NCBI GenBank assembly: GCA_918026815.1
Contig: CAKJVC010000092.1
Span: 682,001-746,000 of the forward strand
Length of the DNA stretch: 64,000 bases
Reading direction: 5' to 3'
Origin: Chalara sp. BL73
Taxonomy: Eukaryota > Ascomycota > Leotiomycetes > Helotiales
In this document: one piece after another, positions 59,543 through 64,000 of the stretch
Position numbering within the stretch: the first letter of the stretch is position 1
How the letters are laid out: each line of letters starts with the position of its first letter
Notes under the pieces: model-generated
Told to the model about the DNA's origin: nothing
The model's input: only the letters and a program-made list of their open reading frames with translations
Database searches by the model: none
Made by a program: the position numbers and the translations under genes

Positions 59543-60835
59543 TTACTGTATCCTCTGTAACTGGAACTTAAAAAAGTCCTTAACAATCTGCCCTCCTCCA
59601 GCCAATAGATTCATAAACCTAACATCGGCGGAAAGTTCCACCGCGTGGATAGCCATGTACTGACATACCAAGCCCCTCAATCCTCCAAGACCTTCATCCA
59701 ATTCATTATTCTCTTTAGAGTATGCATATCTCGCAAGGTCAGTGATATCTCCAATATTCTCGTTTTCAAGCTCGAATGCGCACAGTGTCTTGTGCAGCTT
59801 GAAGAGCGCCAATGCTTTCAATGAGTCAATGAGTTGGGCCTCTGCTAGGAGAAAGAGAGATGTGTGGCTCAGAAATACTTTGGAATAACTGTGGTCCTTT
59901 TCGAAATCGGTGGCTGGCTCGCAAGTTCCTTCGTAATTGTTACGAGACGAGAGTAATGGATATGACAAAGACTGGAAGTCCGTCGTCAGTATGTGCTGCT
60001 CTGACGACTTTTCTTCTTCAGCAAGTGGAGTTGGCTCTGGATCTGCGGGTTGTGTTTCGGTTGGGTGAGTCTCCTCTGGTTCTGGTACTGCTTCCTTTTC
60101 TGCCTTTAACGCAGCCTCTTTAGACTCCTTTTCAGCTTTCTCAGTTGCTGCCTTAGCCTTTTTCTTTTTGTGTTTTTTGCTCGGGATGGGGTAATTCAGG
60201 ATCGCTCCATCATCATCCATTTTCTCCACAGACCCATCACGAACCTCAACTGTTGGGGTCTCATCCGAACCCAGAGAATCAACCCGTCCTCGTATTCCAT
60301 TCTGAGTGGTAGGCGAGGTCGGTAGAGCGGAAACACCGTTCTCAGCCTTTTCTGACTTCACAGGAGCCTCGGAGTTCTTGGGATGAATGCCGTTTACCTT
60401 GGGTGGGATAACAGCGGTCCGTTTCTCAGTTTTTGGTATCGAGTAGTCGCCAGTATACGCATATTGGACGAACCTCTCGAACGTATCCTTGCTTACGTCT
60501 TTCCAAATTGCACGCCCCGCTCGAGCCTCGGGACTTGATTTCACTAAATTATGGAGTGGTTTTGAGAGTTGTGCGATTGCGTCCACGTGGACAGAGAATT
60601 CGGATGGGGTGCCGTCTACAGCTTCTCCAACTGTGAACTTGAGGAGCTTGGAATTGAGGATTCTATGAAGGAAAAGTCAACGTTATGCAATTGAAACCAG
60701 GATAAGCCAATTGCTCAGAGGGCCCCCAGAACATGAATAAAGAGCCTAAGAGCATGTCATAGCCATTACTTAGGCTGCTCAGAACCACGAGGAATTGTCA
60801 ATTAGGGGAACATACTCTTGAAACGAAGCTGGCAT
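59543..60835 (-). CDS. BTB/POZ-domain protein
   Basis: Exon 1 (60835-60816) gives MPASFQE. Exon 2 (60662-59543) continues ILNSKLLKFTVGEAVDGTPS and EFSVHVDAIAQLSKPLHNLV, total 379 residues. KDTFERFVQYAYTGDYSIP is the BTB alpha/beta end that fungal BTB proteins share. The domain is split by a Lys/Glu/Pro-rich insert of about 130 residues (KKHKKKKAKAATEKAEKE). It resumes at HTSLFLLAEAQLIDSLKALA and LHKTLCAFELENENIGDITD. Fungal BTB proteins of this type often dimerise or link to Cul3 ligases; the partner is unknown. The intron is 153 nt. The first ATG in phase is used. Confidence 0.82.
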
Positions 60836-62823
60836 CTTGAGTAGAGCCGAAGACAATTTTCTTATGGTATTTGGTATGAGCTTTTCTTTACCGGATTTTC
60901 AAACAGCTAACCTTGACTCTACTTGAGGACACCATAATTATTATACTCGCGGGTTGAAGTTGCAACTAAGACGAAGGCCACCAACGCAGAGCCTCCTACC
61001 CCGCAAATCTGCGCATTTTCACAGGTTGCCTTGCTCGCTGCAGATAATATGTGAAAAGAACGAATGAAATGAGTTCTCAAAGACAGAGATAATTTCATGG
61101 CTCACAATCACGCCAATCCGCGACAGACACGCGCTCCGCTTTGTAGCCTCGCCGGGTGAGGTACATCAGGTCATCTGCACGACTGAAGCCTCACATTAAA
61201 TGACAACGCACTGGTTGAATCAACAACTTGGAGTGACAGAAGGCATGAGAAAATGAAGAGAAGAAAACTTCAGCAGTGCAGAGCAAATTCAGAGAATGGC
61301 CCAGATAAATTACTTTCACCAAGATATCCATAGAGTGTTGGTCGAACTAACGAAACAATTAAGTCTCGCGGAGAGGTGGCCCACAAATCTTAAAGATCCT
61401 GGTAATTTGGAAACATATTATCTTGGATGCAGGACACTAGATAATAGAAAGAAGGCTAAACAAAGTGCGCACCAGCCCTGATAGGGCGATCATGCATCTG
61501 ATCGGGGTCATGGATCATGGAGAGCTTGTGACGCGCAGTGAGTCCATGTACCAGGTTTATCTTGGACACTCAATGAGCTAGTCTGGCTTTGATGGCCTCC
61601 ACAATGGGCCTCTTGACCATCTGACACCATTGGGCATCAAACCGCTCTAGACTCATTGAGGAAGGATCCAAAGAAATAGCGCAATCATTTTAGGGTTTTA
61701 GGCGTTCACGCCCTAGAGCATCTGGCAACGCTCAATCTCTCTCGACTTGATGTTCTTCAGAGCCCTCGTCGTCAACGCCTGGCTTGAATCTTTGACGACA
61801 TTGGCCTGTTCAGCTCTATCCTCCTGTCAATCTTGTTCTGAAATATGTTAGCTGGATTCAATATGCGCTGATTGTCGAGATCATGGCTCCCTTCTAAATT
61901 TCCTGGCTACACACGCTGCTACCACCACAGATCTTCTGTGTAACTTGCAACGTGCAGGTGATGCTAGAAGTAACCAGCTTCATAAACCTGACATCTCAGG
62001 CAGCTACTTACCAAGTGGGTCAGGTACAAGCCGAGGTTGTTACCAAGGTTGCCTTGGCGCTTCCCACCTCTTCTTGCCCATAACAAAAAGTGTTTTTGTT
62101 TTTTTATTGTTTTTGCACAAACCTTCACTTTTGCAAGATTTTTATAATGCTGTTAAATGCTTTTACTTTTAGGCTAAATATTCGTTTTCGCTTTGGCACG
62201 CTTTTACATGGCTTTTCATCTTATATAATCGATTTGTGGGGGGGGGGGTGTTTGTGTTAGTTAGGGTAGTTTTTCGGCTTCCGGCGTCTATCCGCGTGCG
62301 ATAATGCTTTTGTGTTCTGTATGTGACCTATTAAACGCAATTTTGGGCAGTACAATACCTGTATATTGATTGCGTCGAGTCTAATTCTAGCCATTGTACA
62401 TATTATTCTATAGCAAATGTAGTGTTGCTTCTAAAAGGTTGAATTTTCTTAGGGCAAATTGGGAAATTACCACGCCCAGGCATTTTCAGCTCAACAAAGT
62501 TTAGGTTGGAGCTTCTTTCTTCCTACCCAAATATTCCAGCCTTTTGCGTTCGTGCGTCTCGCCGAAAGTTCTTCGCAAACCCCGAACAGATAAAAGAGCA
62601 TATATTGCTACTACTGACACGTTTATAATCGGCGGGACTAAATAAAGCCGTAATGAGTGTATTACAGTGTTTATAATGCCAAAAAGCTATGCAAAATACC
62701 CTAATTCCTAAAAGTGATTGCGCCAAGCCTAGTGTGCACAGACTAAAAAAAAATGTTGAAAGGAGCCATGTGCAATGGCCGACAATGAAGGGCATTGAAA
62801 AAGAAGCATACCAATAGCGCAAC
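60836..62823. other. Intergenic with coding-like scraps
   Basis: A 61-codon plus-strand frame (61296-61481) and a minus-strand scrap near 61560-61700 (SLDPSSMSLERFDAQWCQ, KRPIVEAIKARLAH) have no partners or family. A run of 11 G lies at 62238-62248. No gene claimed. Confidence 0.35.
62238..62248. repeat. Homopolymer: 11 consecutive G
   Basis: Eleven G in a row in AT-rich intergenic DNA. Confidence 0.85.
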
Positions 62824-63396
62824 ATGCCTCCTATGGATGATATTGGGCCAATGATTTGCGAGGCCTCTTTGATCACCGATAACGACCGTGAATTAGGAGC
62901 TACTGTTGCCACGACGCCTCAATTCAGGAATCGGAGGTCGATATTCGAGCAAAATCTCGCCCTTACAGTTACCACGACACCTCAATTCGGGAATCAGAGG
63001 TCGACATTACTTGAGCCAAATCTTGCCTGCAGAGACGCGTTCCAAATACAGGCGGCGTGGGGAGTTCCATTGGCTCCGGATATCGTCACCTACGCCTCTG
63101 CAGATGGACATTTGCGACAACTAAAGGTCAGGAGCATTGTTGTGTCCCGTAAATTCAAGCAATTACTGACTCCAACCAGCCACCAGCTAGGCGCAAAACA
63201 GTATATGTATGGGAGTGTTGCCAATGCGGTCTGGGAAATATTAGCATCCAAGTCGACCAGTGTCCAGATTGTCAAAATTCTCGTTGTGCCTACTGTCAAA
63301 CGACGAAGATTCAAGTGCGGTGAAAGTCGACAATTTGGATGGAGTGATTCCGGAAATCGAGAGGATGAGATTGGCACAAGATATACTCCTATGTAA
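62824..63396 (+). CDS. Putative protein with internal duplication, unidentified
   Basis: A 190-codon frame starts at an ATG and contains two tandem copies of a 21-22-residue unit: TTPQFRNRRSIFEQNL (from 62901) and TTPQFGNQRSTLLEPNL (from 62964). From about 63200 another frame reads WECCQCGLGNISIQVDQC and PDCQNSRCAYC, which looks like a fungal zinc-binding motif. So the true gene may splice or frameshift into that frame, ending at a TGA near 63325. No acceptor in phase was found. The family is unknown. Confidence 0.4.
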   Translation: MPPMDDIGPMICEASLITDNDRELGATVATTPQFRNRRSIFEQNLALTVTTTPQFGNQRSTLLEPNLACRDAFQIQAAWGVPLAPDIVTYASADGHLRQLKVRSIVVSRKFKQLLTPTSHQLGAKQYMYGSVANAVWEILASKSTSVQIVKILVVPTVKRRRFKCGESRQFGWSDSGNREDEIGTRYTPM

Positions 63397-64000
63397 GAAA
63401 ATTGACAACGCGGCATGAAGAGCTCACCAGATGGCCCTTTTAATCACAGACAACCTTCCAGACTGCGTCTCTCTTTCTGCGAACCTATATACCCTCTATA
63501 ATTCGTTGAGCCTTCGAGCTGTTTTGGCTGATGGCGTTGTCCCCCCCTTCTTTGTGTTTTGCGAAGCATGTGTACCATCAAAAGTTGTTTTTTTCCTTGT
63601 TTCATTGAGTTGCACTCTGCATTTTCATTCAGTTTAATTCATATGTTGGGAAAGTCTTGAATTTTGATTCCTGTCATGATATGGTTGACTAGTTGCCAAC
63701 CCAGGTTGTCCTTTGTGATCAGGTTTCTGAGTTATAGAGGTCATATTGTACTGTAGATTATCATGTTTAATTTTAGTGGAGAGACCAGATCAGGCTATAT
63801 TAAGTCCTGATATTAGGCACAGGATTGTTATGCTTCCCTGCAAATTGATGCTATTAATAGTCTATGACTTGAAGTAGAAGGTCTGTCCGTAATGCTAGCT
63901 TCTGCCGTGTGAAATGCGCAGCATATCAATCTTCTGTCGTAGTAGTAGTAAGGCTGAATTTCTATCGCAACAGAAGTCGGGTAGGAAGTCAAAAACCTTG
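63397..64000. other. Intergenic, no supported gene
   Basis: Short frames only; nothing recognised up to the end of the window. Confidence 0.4.

Overview
This window comes from a filamentous ascomycete (Pezizomycotina). The protein-coding genes carry short GT-AG introns, mostly 45-60 nt with CTAAC-like branch sites. The gene content is eukaryotic and fungal: Tfb2, Arp6, a UVDE endonuclease, an hsp30-type chaperone, a bifunctional catalase-peroxidase, an F-box protein and a HET-domain relic. Several families look Leotiomycete-like, but that placement is inference. I saw no tRNA or rRNA gene, CRISPR array or bacterial operon structure.

Layout. 1-7 kb is an AT-rich, relic-filled zone. It has a MITE-like inverted repeat, a G-rich tract, one intact single-pass membrane protein with a glycosyltransferase-like lumenal domain, a damaged berberine-bridge-type oxidase, and loose exon-like fragments. 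7-20 kb is housekeeping: an Arg/Ser-rich DUF8035-type protein, Tfb2 divergent from a nine-exon acyl-CoA thioesterase, a sugar transporter and the UV-damage endonuclease. 20-27 kb holds an ABM-fold monooxygenase, hsp30 with a heat-shock element, a P450 pseudogene broken at a 26-base C tract, an SRPBCC protein and a GAF-domain protein resembling cyanobacterial ones. 27-46 kb is dense: a UFD1-domain zinc-finger protein head-to-head with an F-box protein, a secreted intradiol dioxygenase, a small two-exon gene, a large C2H2 regulator, katG, and arp6 divergent from a cyclin-D1-binding-protein homologue.

46-64 kb is gene-poor. It has a long intergenic stretch carrying a diverged array of a two-part motif (a TGCAACA-like core with ATTGG 34-47 bases downstream), two metallothionein-type genes with the same promoter spacing, a decayed HET-domain gene, a BTB/POZ protein, and a final open frame with an internal duplication.

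The main links between neighbours are two protein-turnover genes sharing one promoter (UFD1-like and F-box), stress-defence genes scattered through the window (katG, hsp30, metallothioneins, UVDE), and many pseudogenes of secondary-metabolism or self-recognition families. Many gene models were assembled by hand from splice signals and reading phase. Protein names rest on recognised sequence features, not on database searches.
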